Positions 55,771 to 63,990 of a DNA stretch of 64,000 bases are shown in pieces (the stretch's first letter is position 1; each line of letters starts with the position of its first letter). Source of the DNA: Actinomadura oligospora ATCC 43269 (lineage in GTDB: Bacteria; Actinomycetota; Actinomycetes; Streptosporangiales; Streptosporangiaceae); assembly GCF_000518265.1 (NCBI RefSeq), contig NZ_KI912411.1:248001-312000 (forward strand), written 5' to 3'. Position numbers and translations under genes: made by a program. The notes beneath the pieces are model-generated. The model did not search any database and had not been told where the DNA came from. It saw only the letters and a program-made list of their open reading frames with translations.

Positions 55771-57402
55771 TCAGCCGTAGGGCCAGGTGTGGCCGGGCGC
55801 GCGGACCAGGTCGAAGGAGGCGGGAAGCCCGGTCAGCGAGTCACCGGGGCGCAGGACGACGACCCGGACCGGTGACCGCCCGGCGGTCCCCGAGGGCAGC
55901 CGGATCCGGCGCGCGGCAGCATCGACGACGCGTTCGGGGAACGGGTCGAAGTCCACGTCCTCGATCCCCGTCCCGTCGAGACGCGGCCCGAGCCCGGCCG
56001 ACCAGTACCAGGGAGCGCCGCCGTCCCCGTAGGGGAACAGGTAGCGGGCTCCCCAGCGCTCGGCGAGGTCGATCGCCTCGTCGGGCCCGTTCATCAGGCG
56101 GCAGCGGGCCCCCCACAGGTCCGGCGGGACGAACGCCAGGTAGCTGCCCACCGAGGAGAACAGGAGCTGGACGGGATAGGTGATCCAGCCCCGGTACCCG
56201 CTGAACACCAGGTCGACCGGGCCGTGCTCGGCGTGCCACCTCGACGCGACGGACCGGACGTCCCCCAGGGCGTCCCTCCCGCTGTCGGACACGAACGCGG
56301 CGCTGAAGTCGGCTGCCTCGACGACATAGGTGTTGCCGCCGTTGCGGACCTCCGGATGCAGCGTCGTCTCGTCGGTCGGCTGCTCCCCGTAGAACGGCAG
56401 CGCGTGGACGCGCGCGTCGCCGACCACGACCGAGGACCACCAGGACAGCGTCGTCACATTCGTGAACCCGAGCTCGCGCAGGCGCGCGGCCATGTCGGCG
56501 CACAGCAGTGTCTCCGGCCCGGAGTCCGGGACGATCATCCTGGTGTCGGGCGGCAGCCGCAGCAGGGAGGCCGCGTCAAAGTGGTCCGGATGGGAGTGGG
56601 TGATCAGGACGGCGTCGAGGCGGCCGAAGTCCCGCAGCCCCAGCGGCTGGTAGGCCGCGGGATACGCCGGGCTCCACGAGAACTGGAACGGGTCGATGAC
56701 CAGCCGCGTGCCGCCCGACCGGACCACGACCGTGTTGTGTCCGACGAAGCTCACCTGTGCCCGTTCCAGCGCGCGGGCGGTCTCCAGGGCGTCGGCGGAC
56801 GTTTGGGCGTGGACGGTTCCCAGCGCGTGGGCCGCGTCCAGAGCGCGGGTGGTCCCGAGGGCTCGCGCGGTCTTGATGGCCGCGAGGCCGGGCCGTCCCC
56901 CCTCCTGGTCAAGCCGCCCGCTTTGGCGGCCGAGCATGCCCGCCCCCGCCAGGGCGTCGAGCAGTTCACGTGCCCGGCCGCTCGGCGTGAAGCCCGCGCG
57001 GTCGCCCTCCCGAGCGGCCAGCGCGGCGATCAGCGCGTGGACTTCCGGCCAGGCCTGCGGATCCACCGTCGTCCGGAGCCGCCTGCCGCTCTCGCGGTGC
57101 TGGAACGTCAGCAGGCGCGGGCGCGCACGCCGGGGATCGGGGTACAGGACGTCCTCGTTCAAACGCCACTCCCGCCCGGCGCGGCGGGCGACGGCGGCGA
57201 AGTCCCGGCCCTCGACGACTTCGCGCAGCAGCCTCGGGCCCGCTTCGACGGCCGCGTCCAGGCCGTGCCGCCGCGCGTGGTCGATCACCGGCTGGAACAC
57301 CTCGCGGACCGAGTCGCTCGGACGCGTCGTGACGGGGCTGCCGAAGCGCGTCCTGTCGTCGTAGCCGACGGTGAGCGCGACGTGGGGGTCAATGGTCTGC
57401 AT
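55771..57402 (-). CDS. MBL-fold metallo-hydrolase with extra N-terminal domain, RiPP cluster
   Basis: 543 residues from ATG at 57402, which overlaps the amidohydrolase stop. A metallo-beta-lactamase fold begins near residue 215 (ERAQVSFVGHNTVVVRSGGT; LVIDPFQFSW). The zinc motif HSHPDHFDAASLLRLPPDTR (HxHxDH) lies near 267 and is followed by FVSDSGRDALG. The first 210 residues form a separate part (LTVGYDDRTRFGSPVTTRPS; LREVVEGRDFAAVARRAGRE) I do not recognise. It may bind the leader peptide or be a protease-like module; this is inference. Residues about 180-215 are a run of Ala/Leu/Thr-rich near-repeats (TARALG, DAAHALG, TSADALETARALE). Confidence 0.85.
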   Translation of the reverse strand: MQTIDPHVALTVGYDDRTRFGSPVTTRPSDSVREVFQPVIDHARRHGLDAAVEAGPRLLREVVEGRDFAAVARRAGREWRLNEDVLYPDPRRARPRLLTFQHRESGRRLRTTVDPQAWPEVHALIAALAAREGDRAGFTPSGRARELLDALAGAGMLGRQSGRLDQEGGRPGLAAIKTARALGTTRALDAAHALGTVHAQTSADALETARALERAQVSFVGHNTVVVRSGGTRLVIDPFQFSWSPAYPAAYQPLGLRDFGRLDAVLITHSHPDHFDAASLLRLPPDTRMIVPDSGPETLLCADMAARLRELGFTNVTTLSWWSSVVVGDARVHALPFYGEQPTDETTLHPEVRNGGNTYVVEAADFSAAFVSDSGRDALGDVRSVASRWHAEHGPVDLVFSGYRGWITYPVQLLFSSVGSYLAFVPPDLWGARCRLMNGPDEAIDLAERWGARYLFPYGDGGAPWYWSAGLGPRLDGTGIEDVDFDPFPERVVDAAARRIRLPSGTAGRSPVRVVVLRPGDSLTGLPASFDLVRAPGHTWPYG

Positions 57403-58939
57403 GGGTCCCGTCGCCCTTCCAGATGCGGGCGGTCGAGATCCGCAGTTGTGCCGTGGTCTCCTCGCCGAGCCGGTCGGCGTGGAGCTCGGCGAGCCTTCCG
57501 ACCAGGCGGGCGTCCTCGAGGAACCGCCGCAGCATGTCGTCGGTGACGCCCTCGTGCCGCATCCAGGACAGCGTCTCCTCCAGGGAGGCCAGGCCCGTCT
57601 GCCGGACGAACCCGTGCAGTTCCTCGGTGATCTCGTGGCGTTCGACGGTGAGGCCGTCGCGCTCGGCGAGGTCCCTGGCGAGCAGGCGGAACAGTGCCTT
57701 CTTCCGCAGGACCGCCGTCGTCTCCCCCGTGCGGGAGACCGCCGGATCGTCCCCCGCACGGGCGGAGGGCGAGGACGACGCGGACGCGATCCCCATCAGG
57801 ACCTCGAAGTTGCGGCGGTGGAAGCGGTCGCGTTCGTCCTCGGTCCGGGTCGTGAGGGACGCCTGCATCCGGCCCAGCGGGTCCTGGCCGCCCTCGTCGT
57901 GCGGGTAGTCGCTGCCGAACATCAGCGCGTCCGGGCCCAGTTCCCCGATCAGGCGGCCCACGTCCTCGAAGGGGAAGGTGGTCAGCTTCACCTGCCGCCG
58001 GAAGTACTCGCTGGGGGCCATCGACAGCCGTTCGCCGTGGCTGCGCGGCGCGAAGGACGGGGCGAGGTCGAGCCACCGCAGGAAGCCCGGCGCCCAGGTC
58101 GCGCCCTGTTCGATGATCCCGCACCGCAGTCCGGGGAACCGTTCGAAGACCCCGTCGAAGATCAGTGCGGCGACGGCCATCTGCACCGGGGCTGGCATGC
58201 CGACGAGGGTCAGCTCCGCGAGCGTCGTGTCGTGTCCTACCGATCTGTCCTGGTCGGCGAGGCCGTTGTTGGCGTACACGCGGTGGACGAGCGGGCCGCC
58301 GCCCCCGACGTGGAACACCAGGGGACGTCCAGCCTCCTCCAGCATCCGGTAGACGGGATGCAGGGCCGGGTGCGTCAGGCTGAGCGGACCCACCGGATAG
58401 GTCGGGATCTCGATGGCGGCGCAGCCCATCGCCAGCGCCTCCGCGCACGCCTCGACGGCACGCTCCGGGTCGTCGATCGCGACCCAGCCCACCGGGAGGA
58501 GCCGCGGGTCGCGGCAGAAGTCCACCATGCCGCGGTTGTGCGCCCGGACCGCCCCGTACAGGACGTCCGGGTCGAAGTCGATGCCGCCCGCTATGCCGGG
58601 GATGTCGATCAGCGCGACGTGGCTGTAGGTGGAGAACACCAGCTGGGAGCGGAACCCCAGGATGTCGAGGGCCCTGCTCCGGTCCGCCGCCCGGAAGGCG
58701 CCCTGCGCGCGCCAGTTCTTCTCCGCCATCACCGCCTCGCCGGACGGCGCCGAGGTGTCCTCCGGCGAGGTCTCCGCGGCGGTGGCCTGCTCGGCCAGGT
58801 CCTCCAGGCCATGCAGGTCGAGCGGCCTCAACCTGTCACGGATGTCGGCGTCGGCGTACCGGATCAGCCAGTCCCTGGTCTCCATCAGGTGGCTGTCGGC
58901 GTCGTGAACGATCCGGTCGCCGGTGTACGTCCCCGTCAC
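57389..58939 (-). CDS. Amidohydrolase (PF04909-type) with C-terminal helical extension, RiPP cluster
   Basis: 516 residues from GTG at 58939. The amidohydrolase-2 barrel spans about residues 1-385: the N-terminal metal motif is VHDADSHLMETRDW, then PLVFHVGGGGPLVH, and the C-terminal Asp lies in ALMFGSDYPHDEGGQDPLGR. After a disordered linker (SASSSPSARAGDDPAVSRTG) comes a helical stretch of about 110 residues (LRKKALFRLLARDLAERDGL; LHGFVRQTGLASLEETLSWM RHEG; LRRFLEDARLVGRLAELHAD). It has the look of a SurA_N/foldase-type helical module. The fusion could tether the enzyme to the precursor. Reaction unknown; hydrolysis or decarboxylation are family options. Confidence 0.85.
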   Translation of the reverse strand: MTGTYTGDRIVHDADSHLMETRDWLIRYADADIRDRLRPLDLHGLEDLAEQATAAETSPEDTSAPSGEAVMAEKNWRAQGAFRAADRSRALDILGFRSQLVFSTYSHVALIDIPGIAGGIDFDPDVLYGAVRAHNRGMVDFCRDPRLLPVGWVAIDDPERAVEACAEALAMGCAAIEIPTYPVGPLSLTHPALHPVYRMLEEAGRPLVFHVGGGGPLVHRVYANNGLADQDRSVGHDTTLAELTLVGMPAPVQMAVAALIFDGVFERFPGLRCGIIEQGATWAPGFLRWLDLAPSFAPRSHGERLSMAPSEYFRRQVKLTTFPFEDVGRLIGELGPDALMFGSDYPHDEGGQDPLGRMQASLTTRTEDERDRFHRRNFEVLMGIASASSSPSARAGDDPAVSRTGETTAVLRKKALFRLLARDLAERDGLTVERHEITEELHGFVRQTGLASLEETLSWMRHEGVTDDMLRRFLEDARLVGRLAELHADRLGEETTAQLRISTARIWKGDGTHADH

Positions 58940-58980
58940 TTGCGGTCCCCTTCCCCCTCGATCGTCGATCCTCGGTCGGA

Positions 58981-59029
58981 GAGCGGGGCCGCCCGCGCGA
59001 TCTTCCTTGGCGCGCGGACGGCCCCGCTC
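58981..59029 (-). terminator. Strong hairpin between RiPP precursor and enzyme genes
   Basis: A 19-base left arm (58981-58999) pairs with 59011-59029 with one mismatch across an 11-base loop; the stem is almost all G and C. It lies between the precursor stop (59047) and the amidohydrolase start. Such leaky terminators commonly keep precursor mRNA in excess over enzyme mRNA in RiPP operons. Confidence 0.8.
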
Positions 59030-59046
59030 CCACTCCCCCGGTCAGG

Positions 59047-59376
59047 TCAGCAGAACCAGGGGCACATGATGGTGGAGATGATGGTCGGGTCCTGGCCCAG
59101 CATCTCCTCCGGGTTCTGCGGCGCGATCACGTCGATCTCGTCGCGCTGGACGTGGTCGACGATCTGGAAGCCCTGGCCGCCCGCGGTGGCCTCGACGCCC
59201 TTGGCGCCAAGAAGCCCGCCGAGCCGCTCCAGCCCCTCGCCCTTCACCCGAAGGGCCTCGAGGAAGCTGTCGCGGACGAAGTACAGGGTGCCCTGCTCGT
59301 CCTTCAGGACCAGGCCGCCTTCCGACCCGGCCTCCACCGCCTTGGCGGACGCCGTCCCCGTCGTCTGGGTCAACAC
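59047..59376 (-). CDS. RiPP precursor peptide, C-terminal core ending MCPWFC
   Basis: 109 residues from GTG at 59376, with GGGAGG six bases upstream (a TTG next to it is possible). The leader-like part is EGGLVLKDEQGTLYFVRDSF followed by LEALRVKGEGLERLGGLLGA and a middle part QGFQIVDHVQRDEIDVIAPQ. The putative core starts after DPEEMLGQ-like text and ends DPTIISTIMCPWFC, offering two Thr, one Ser and two Cys. The motif YFVRDSFLEALRV resembles leader segments that RiPP enzymes recognise, and its position at the head of a split-LanB operon supports the role. The exact cleavage site and product class cannot be read. The stretch STIMC recalls goadsporin's STILC, but no YcaO gene is present. Confidence 0.85.
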   Translation of the reverse strand: MLTQTTGTASAKAVEAGSEGGLVLKDEQGTLYFVRDSFLEALRVKGEGLERLGGLLGAKGVEATAGGQGFQIVDHVQRDEIDVIAPQNPEEMLGQDPTIISTIMCPWFC

Positions 59377-59449
59377 GTGATACCTCCCGTGGCTCCTTCG
59401 AGCCTGTCTGGAACCGCGTCCCCCGTGGACGCGGCGCCGGTCACGCGGC

Positions 59450-59468
59450 CACCGGTCCAGGACCGGTG
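59450..59468. promoter_or_regulatory. 19-bp palindrome upstream of the RiPP precursor
   Basis: CACCGGTCC-A-GGACCGGTG is a perfect 9-bp inverted repeat around one base, about 75 bp upstream of the precursor start and in the divergent promoter region shared with the SARP-type regulator gene. It is a candidate operator, or an early hairpin in the transcript. Confidence 0.5.
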
Positions 59469-59532
59469 CGCGGCTTCTTGCCGCTGCCGCGAGATCAGCC
59501 GTGATCTCAGGTTGGGGGGCGGAGATACAGGG

Positions 59533-59550
59533 TTCGCATAAGGGGCGCAT
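59533..59550 (+). promoter_or_regulatory. Direct heptamer repeat with 11-bp period, candidate SARP operator
   Basis: TTCGCAT (59533-59539) and GGCGCAT (59544-59550) share CGCAT and repeat at one helical turn (11 bp). SARP proteins typically bind heptameric direct repeats at this spacing. It lies in the intergenic region between the RiPP precursor and the SARP gene. Only two copies are seen; assignment is inference. Confidence 0.5.
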
Positions 59551-59643
59551 ACGGACGGAACATGCCCTGGCCACGCCCGGCCAACGAGCCGATCCGGTCG
59601 AACGGGGAACAAGATGGATCCGTGTTCACCCTTGGAGGTGGCC

Positions 59644-62568
59644 ATGGAGTTCCGGGTGCTGGGTCCGCTGGAGATCTGTTCGGCGGGCACGGCCGTGCCC
59701 GTCCGGTCGGGCGCGCAACGCGCGCTGCTCGCGGCGCTGCTGCTGTCGGCGAACCAGGTCGTGGCCGTGGACCGGCTGGTCGAGCTGATCTGGGGCCCGG
59801 CGCCGCCGACGTCGGCCGAGGCCAACCTGCGGACGCACGTGTCCGCGCTGCGCCGCCTGCTCCGGGGCTCCGGCGACGGCGCCGCCCGGCTGGTGACCCG
59901 GCCGGGCGGCTATCTGATCGAGGTGCAACCGGGCGACCTGGACCTGCTCGCCTTCGACGCGCTCGTCCGCGACGGCAGGCGCGCCCTGCGCGAGGGGCAG
60001 CCCGGGACCGCCGCCCGGCGGCTGTCCGCGGCGCTCGGCATGTGGCGTGGCCGTCCTCTGGAGAACGTCGTCCTGCACGGCGACGGCGACGCGGAGGCGG
60101 CCCGGCTGGCCGAGGTCAGGCTGGGCGTCGTCGAGGACCGCCTTCGTGCCATGCTGGCGGACGGGGACCTCGCGGACGTGGTGGGCGAGCTGAGCGGGCT
60201 CGTCGTCGACCACCCGTTGCGGGAGTCGCTGTGGGCCCTGCTCATGCTCGCCCTTCAGCGCTCCGGACGGCAGGCAGACGCGCTGGCCGCCTACGAGCGG
60301 GTGCGTCACGTCCTGGCCGAGGAGCTGGGCGCCGATCCCGGGCCTGAGCTGCGGCGACTGCATCACCAGATCCTCACCGGCGACCCCGCCCTCACCCCCT
60401 CCGCCGGTCCGACCTCCTCCGCTGGTTCGACGTCCTCACCCGGTCCCCCGGACGTCGCGTACTCGTCGGCGGCGCGCTGCGACCTGCCCGGCGACCTGTC
60501 CGACTTCACCGGCAGGCGGCGGGAGCTCGACCGCGCCCTGGCCCATCTGGAGGCCGCCAGGGCGAGCGGCGCGACCGCGATGGTGATCTCCGCGATCGAC
60601 GGCATGGGCGGGGTCGGGAAGACCGCGCTGGCCGTCCACCTGGCCCACCACCTGGCCGAGCGCTATCCCGACGGCCAGATGCTCATCGACCTGCGCGCGC
60701 ACCACCAGGCGAAGGCGCCCCTCAGCCCTTCCGACGCGCTGGAGAAGCTGTTGCGCGCGGCGGGCGTGCGCGGCGAGCAGATACCGCCGGACGAGACCGA
60801 CCGGGCGGCGCTCTGGCGGGCGACGCTCACCGCCACCCGCACGCTCGTCGTCCTGGACAACGCCGCCGACAGCGCCCAGGTCCGCCCGCTGCTGCCGGGA
60901 GCGCCCGACTGCCTGACGCTGATCACCAGCCGGCGGCGGCTCGGCGGCGTGGACGGTGCCCAGCACCTGTCGCTGGACGTCCTGCCGCACGCCGACGCGA
61001 CGACCCTCCTGGAGCAGATCGTCGACGACGCCCGTCCCGCCCGGGAGCCGGACGCGGTGACCGAGCTCCTCGCCCTGTGCGGCCACCTGCCGCTGGCGAT
61101 CCGGATCGCGGGCTCGCGGCTGCGCAACCGTTCCACCTGGACGGTGGCGCATCTGGTCGAACGGCTGCGGGACACCCGGCGGCGCCTGACGGAACTGCGC
61201 GCCGAGGACCGCGAGGTGACCGCGGTGTTCGCGCTCTCCTACCAGTGCCTCACCCCACCCCAGCAACGCCTGTTCCGGCTGCTGGGCCTGCACCCGGGAC
61301 CCGACATCGACGCGCACGCGGCGGCCGCCCTGACCGGCTGGCCGCTCACCGTGACGGAGGCCCTGCTCGAGGACCTCCTCGACGTCAACCTGCTCCAGCA
61401 GGTGCGGCAGGGCCGCTACCGGTTCCACGACCTGCTCCGCGCGTACGCGGCGCACCTGGCTGGCACCCAGGACGACACCGCCGAGCGCGGCGCGGCGTTG
61501 ACCCGCCTCTTCGACCATTACCGCGATATGACGGCGGTGGCGACGGCCCTGCTCTCCCCGGCCGAACGCCGGCACGACTCGGCCGATCCGGACTCCTCGT
61601 TCACCGGGCCGGACCACGCGCTGGCCTGGCTCGACACCGAGAGGTCCAATCTGCTGGCCGTCGCCGCCCACGCCGCCGCCCACGGCCGGCCCGGCCACGT
61701 CCGCGACCTGTCCGCCGACCTGGCCCGCTACCTCAACTCCCGTGCCGGCCACACCGAGGCCCTCGCCCTGCACACCGCGGCCTGGGCCGCGGCCTGGCGC
61801 CACAACGACCCGGTCAGCGCGGGGCACGCGCTGTACGACCTCGGCCGGGTCTACTTCTTCATGGCCTGTTACGAGAAGGCCGTCGAGCACCTCGAACTGG
61901 CCCTGGACATCGCCCGCCACATCGGTGACCGCATCGGCCAGAGCCGCGCTCTGACCGGAATCGGCTACGCGCTGTGGAGGCACGGCCGCCACGACGAGGC
62001 CCTCACCTACCTCGGGCGGGCGTCCGACATCGCCGAACGTCTCGACGACCGGATCGTCCTCGGGTACACGGAGTGCGCCCTGGGAGGGGTGCACGGCGAC
62101 GCGGGACGTCACGCCGAAGCCGCCCGCCACCTCGAACGGGCGCTGGCCATCACCGACGAAACCGGCGACCAGATCACCCGGAGCAACGCCCTGGGCCTCC
62201 TCGGACGCGCCTGCGAACGACTCGGGCACCACGCCGAAGCCCTCCACCACTACCAGCGGGCGCTGACCATGTCCGAGACCATCGGCGAGCGCGGCGCGCA
62301 GATCTCCGCCCTCAACGGCCTGGGCGAAACCGCGACGGCGACCGGCTCCCCCGCCGACGCCCTCGCCCACCACCACGACGCGCTCGCCATCGCCACCGAG
62401 ATCAACGACCGCCACGAACAGGCCCGAGCCCACCACGGCCTAGGCGACGCCTACCACCAACTGAACCATCCCCAGGAGGCCCAAGCCCACTGGCAACTGG
62501 CCCTCACCCTCTACACCAACCGAGGCGCCCCCGAATCCGAAAAGATCCGCCACCACTTCACCCCTTAA
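59644..62568 (+). CDS. AfsR/SARP-family transcriptional regulator (SARP + NB-ARC + TPR), likely RiPP activator
   Basis: 974 residues from ATG at 59644, with GGAGG seven bases upstream. Domain order: SARP winged helix (MEFRVLGPLEICSAGTAVPV; ALLLSANQVVAVDRLVELIW), activator domain to about 245, then an NB-ARC ATPase. That ATPase has Walker A GMGGVGKTALAVHLAHHL near 319 and Walker B-like TLVVLDNAADSAQVRPLLPG. Regular TPR repeats follow to the C-terminus (GHALYDLGRVYFFMACYEKA; ALTGIGYALWRHGRHDEALT; HARAHHGLGDAYHQLNHPQE-like). It is transcribed away from the RiPP operon and shares its promoter region, so it is the natural candidate to activate it. It has the same architecture as the protein at 12260-15343, but little beyond the family pattern is identical. 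Confidence 0.95.
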   Translation: MEFRVLGPLEICSAGTAVPVRSGAQRALLAALLLSANQVVAVDRLVELIWGPAPPTSAEANLRTHVSALRRLLRGSGDGAARLVTRPGGYLIEVQPGDLDLLAFDALVRDGRRALREGQPGTAARRLSAALGMWRGRPLENVVLHGDGDAEAARLAEVRLGVVEDRLRAMLADGDLADVVGELSGLVVDHPLRESLWALLMLALQRSGRQADALAAYERVRHVLAEELGADPGPELRRLHHQILTGDPALTPSAGPTSSAGSTSSPGPPDVAYSSAARCDLPGDLSDFTGRRRELDRALAHLEAARASGATAMVISAIDGMGGVGKTALAVHLAHHLAERYPDGQMLIDLRAHHQAKAPLSPSDALEKLLRAAGVRGEQIPPDETDRAALWRATLTATRTLVVLDNAADSAQVRPLLPGAPDCLTLITSRRRLGGVDGAQHLSLDVLPHADATTLLEQIVDDARPAREPDAVTELLALCGHLPLAIRIAGSRLRNRSTWTVAHLVERLRDTRRRLTELRAEDREVTAVFALSYQCLTPPQQRLFRLLGLHPGPDIDAHAAAALTGWPLTVTEALLEDLLDVNLLQQVRQGRYRFHDLLRAYAAHLAGTQDDTAERGAALTRLFDHYRDMTAVATALLSPAERRHDSADPDSSFTGPDHALAWLDTERSNLLAVAAHAAAHGRPGHVRDLSADLARYLNSRAGHTEALALHTAAWAAAWRHNDPVSAGHALYDLGRVYFFMACYEKAVEHLELALDIARHIGDRIGQSRALTGIGYALWRHGRHDEALTYLGRASDIAERLDDRIVLGYTECALGGVHGDAGRHAEAARHLERALAITDETGDQITRSNALGLLGRACERLGHHAEALHHYQRALTMSETIGERGAQISALNGLGETATATGSPADALAHHHDALAIATEINDRHEQARAHHGLGDAYHQLNHPQEAQAHWQLALTLYTNRGAPESEKIRHHFTP

Positions 62569-62732
62569 CCGATCCACCGGCCACCGGCGGCACCAACGTT
62601 CCCAGGGCAGTGCTCACGGACGCCCGCCCGCCCATCGGGCAGCATCGACCGGGGGAGCTCCCGTGAGGACGCGCTCATGGCGTTCGTTGGTTCCCCAGGT
62701 CGTTGTCGGTGCCCTGTGCTGGAATGCCGCGC

Positions 62733-63542
62733 ATGGATCGTGAAAGTGCCCTGGCCGCCAACCGGGCGTTGTGTGTGGAGAGCCTGGGAGACCGCCTCGG
62801 GAACCAGCTCGCCGACGTGACCCGATTCGGCATCGGACTGACACCGGCCTCGCCCCAACGCCCCGCAACAGGCCGGTGCCGACTCGGCGGACCCGCGCTC
62901 CTGAACCCCGGCACGGCCTGGCCCGAGGCGGACGGCCTTCCGCTCAGCCTGTTCGCGGTCCTGGACATGGACGAGCTGGCACCCTGGGCAGCAGACCAAT
63001 CACCCTTGCAGACCGGCCTGCTCAACTTCTTCCACTTGGACCTGCGCCACGACTTCGACCTCAACGACCCCCGAACCTGCGCGGTCATTCCCGCCGCTTC
63101 GGACCAGGCCCTTGCGGCCACACCCCCAGAGCCCCTGGCCGAATTCGAGATCGTTCACCTCCACGCCGAGTACGGGACCACTCTCCCCGGCCCCTACCTC
63201 GAGTACGCGCCGGACGTGTGGAAGCGCTTCGAACCCGACGACGAGGTGCGGGAAGAGTTCGAGGACGACCCACGAAGCTTCGTGTAGGAACGCTTCGCGG
63301 ACGCCTGGCTGCATGATCCAGGCCGCCTGAGGACCGACGACCAGGTGTTCGGCTGGCCGATGACAGAGACCTCCCCCCTGAAGGCACGCCCCGAGAACGG
63401 CGACCGCCACCTGCTCACACTCACCAGCAACAACGGCCCATGGGAGTTCCCCAACGGCGGGTCACTGATGTTCTACATCCCCGAGCAGGCCCTCCAAGCC
63501 GGTGACCTGACCCAGGCATTCCCCGAACCAGACGCCTGGTAA
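62733..63542 (+). pseudogene. DUF1963 (YwqG-like) protein interrupted by an in-frame amber codon
   Basis: The frame opens at ATG 62733 (MDRESALAANRALCVESLGD) with the DUF1963-type pattern RCRLGGPALLNPGTAWPEAD, PLSLFAVLDMDELAPW and LNFFHLDLRH. It stops at TAG (63285-63287) after DPRSFV. The same frame continues after the TAG without another stop: ERFADAWLHDPGRLRTDDQV, FGWPMTETSP, LTLTSNNGPWEFPNGGSLMF YIP, ending EPDAW at 63542. That tail is the normal family C-terminus, so a single nonsense change (CAG or GAG to TAG) splits about 269 residues into 184 plus 84. An in-frame GTG at 63345 would allow only a fragment. Confidence 0.82.
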
Positions 63543-63633
63543 TCGCCCACCCACCAGGCGACGCAGCACGGGATCGGCTGCTCACATCTCCCTCGCCGAC
63601 GGAGACACCACGGCTGAGTGTGTCCGCGAGAAA

Positions 63634-63684
63634 CGGTTCTGGCTCAAATTCCGTGACCGCTTCACGGAATTTGAGCCAGAACCG
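63634..63684. repeat. Perfect 23-bp inverted repeat with 5-base loop
   Basis: The arms 63634-63656 and 63662-63684 are exact reverse complements, beginning CGGTTCTGGCTCAAATTCCG on the left, with loop CCGCT. The arms are less GC-rich than the surroundings. The right arm ends exactly where an ATG (63685) begins. No T-run follows, so a simple terminator is not the best explanation; it could instead sequester the start of that ORF, or be an inversion/duplication scar. Confidence 0.85.
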
Positions 63685-63990
63685 ATGGACGCACACAAAA
63701 CCACCACGGCCGTGCTCGCGCCAGGCTTCTCGATGACGCTCGCCGCCCGGACGGACGGCTGGCTGGCCATGCGCGACGTCGACCACACCTCGTCCGTCCA
63801 GGAGACGTCGCTGATCTCACCCGATGGCGAGGAGGCCGGACGCGTACGGCTGGGCCGGTTCGACCTGTTCAACCATCCGTTCGAGGTCCGGCGCAGCCCG
63901 GAGCTGTTCTTCCTCCAAGGCCGATCTTCCTCCAAGGCCGAGGGGACAGGGACGTCAAGCAGAAGCGGGTCAGCCGGATCGATCCGCTGA
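63685..63990 (+). CDS. Hypothetical protein
   Basis: 101 residues from ATG at 63685 (MDAHKTTTAVLAPGFSMTLA) to TGA at 63990. No recognised family: LAARTDGWLAMRDVDHTSSV and GEEAGRVRLGRFDLFNHPFE suggest a small beta-rich soluble protein, and the end (KAEGTGTSSRSGSAGSIR) is low-complexity and could be read-out. The frame stays open upstream through the inverted repeat (RFWLKFRDRFTEFEPEP), but there is no start codon there. It may be a fragment of a longer gene, and the window ends 10 bases later. Confidence 0.5.
   Translation: MDAHKTTTAVLAPGFSMTLAARTDGWLAMRDVDHTSSVQETSLISPDGEEAGRVRLGRFDLFNHPFEVRRSPELFFLQGRSSSKAEGTGTSSRSGSAGSIR

Noticed and set aside
52207..59376. Classical class I lanthipeptide or thiopeptide cluster
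   Set aside because: LanC, LanT/LanP, YcaO and pyridine-synthase sets are not present in the window; only the dehydration pair is shared with those classes.
63634..63684. Rho-independent terminator for the DUF1963-type gene
   Set aside because: It lacks a T-run, starts 92 bp after the gene end, and its second arm ends directly at an ATG, so another role is at least as likely.
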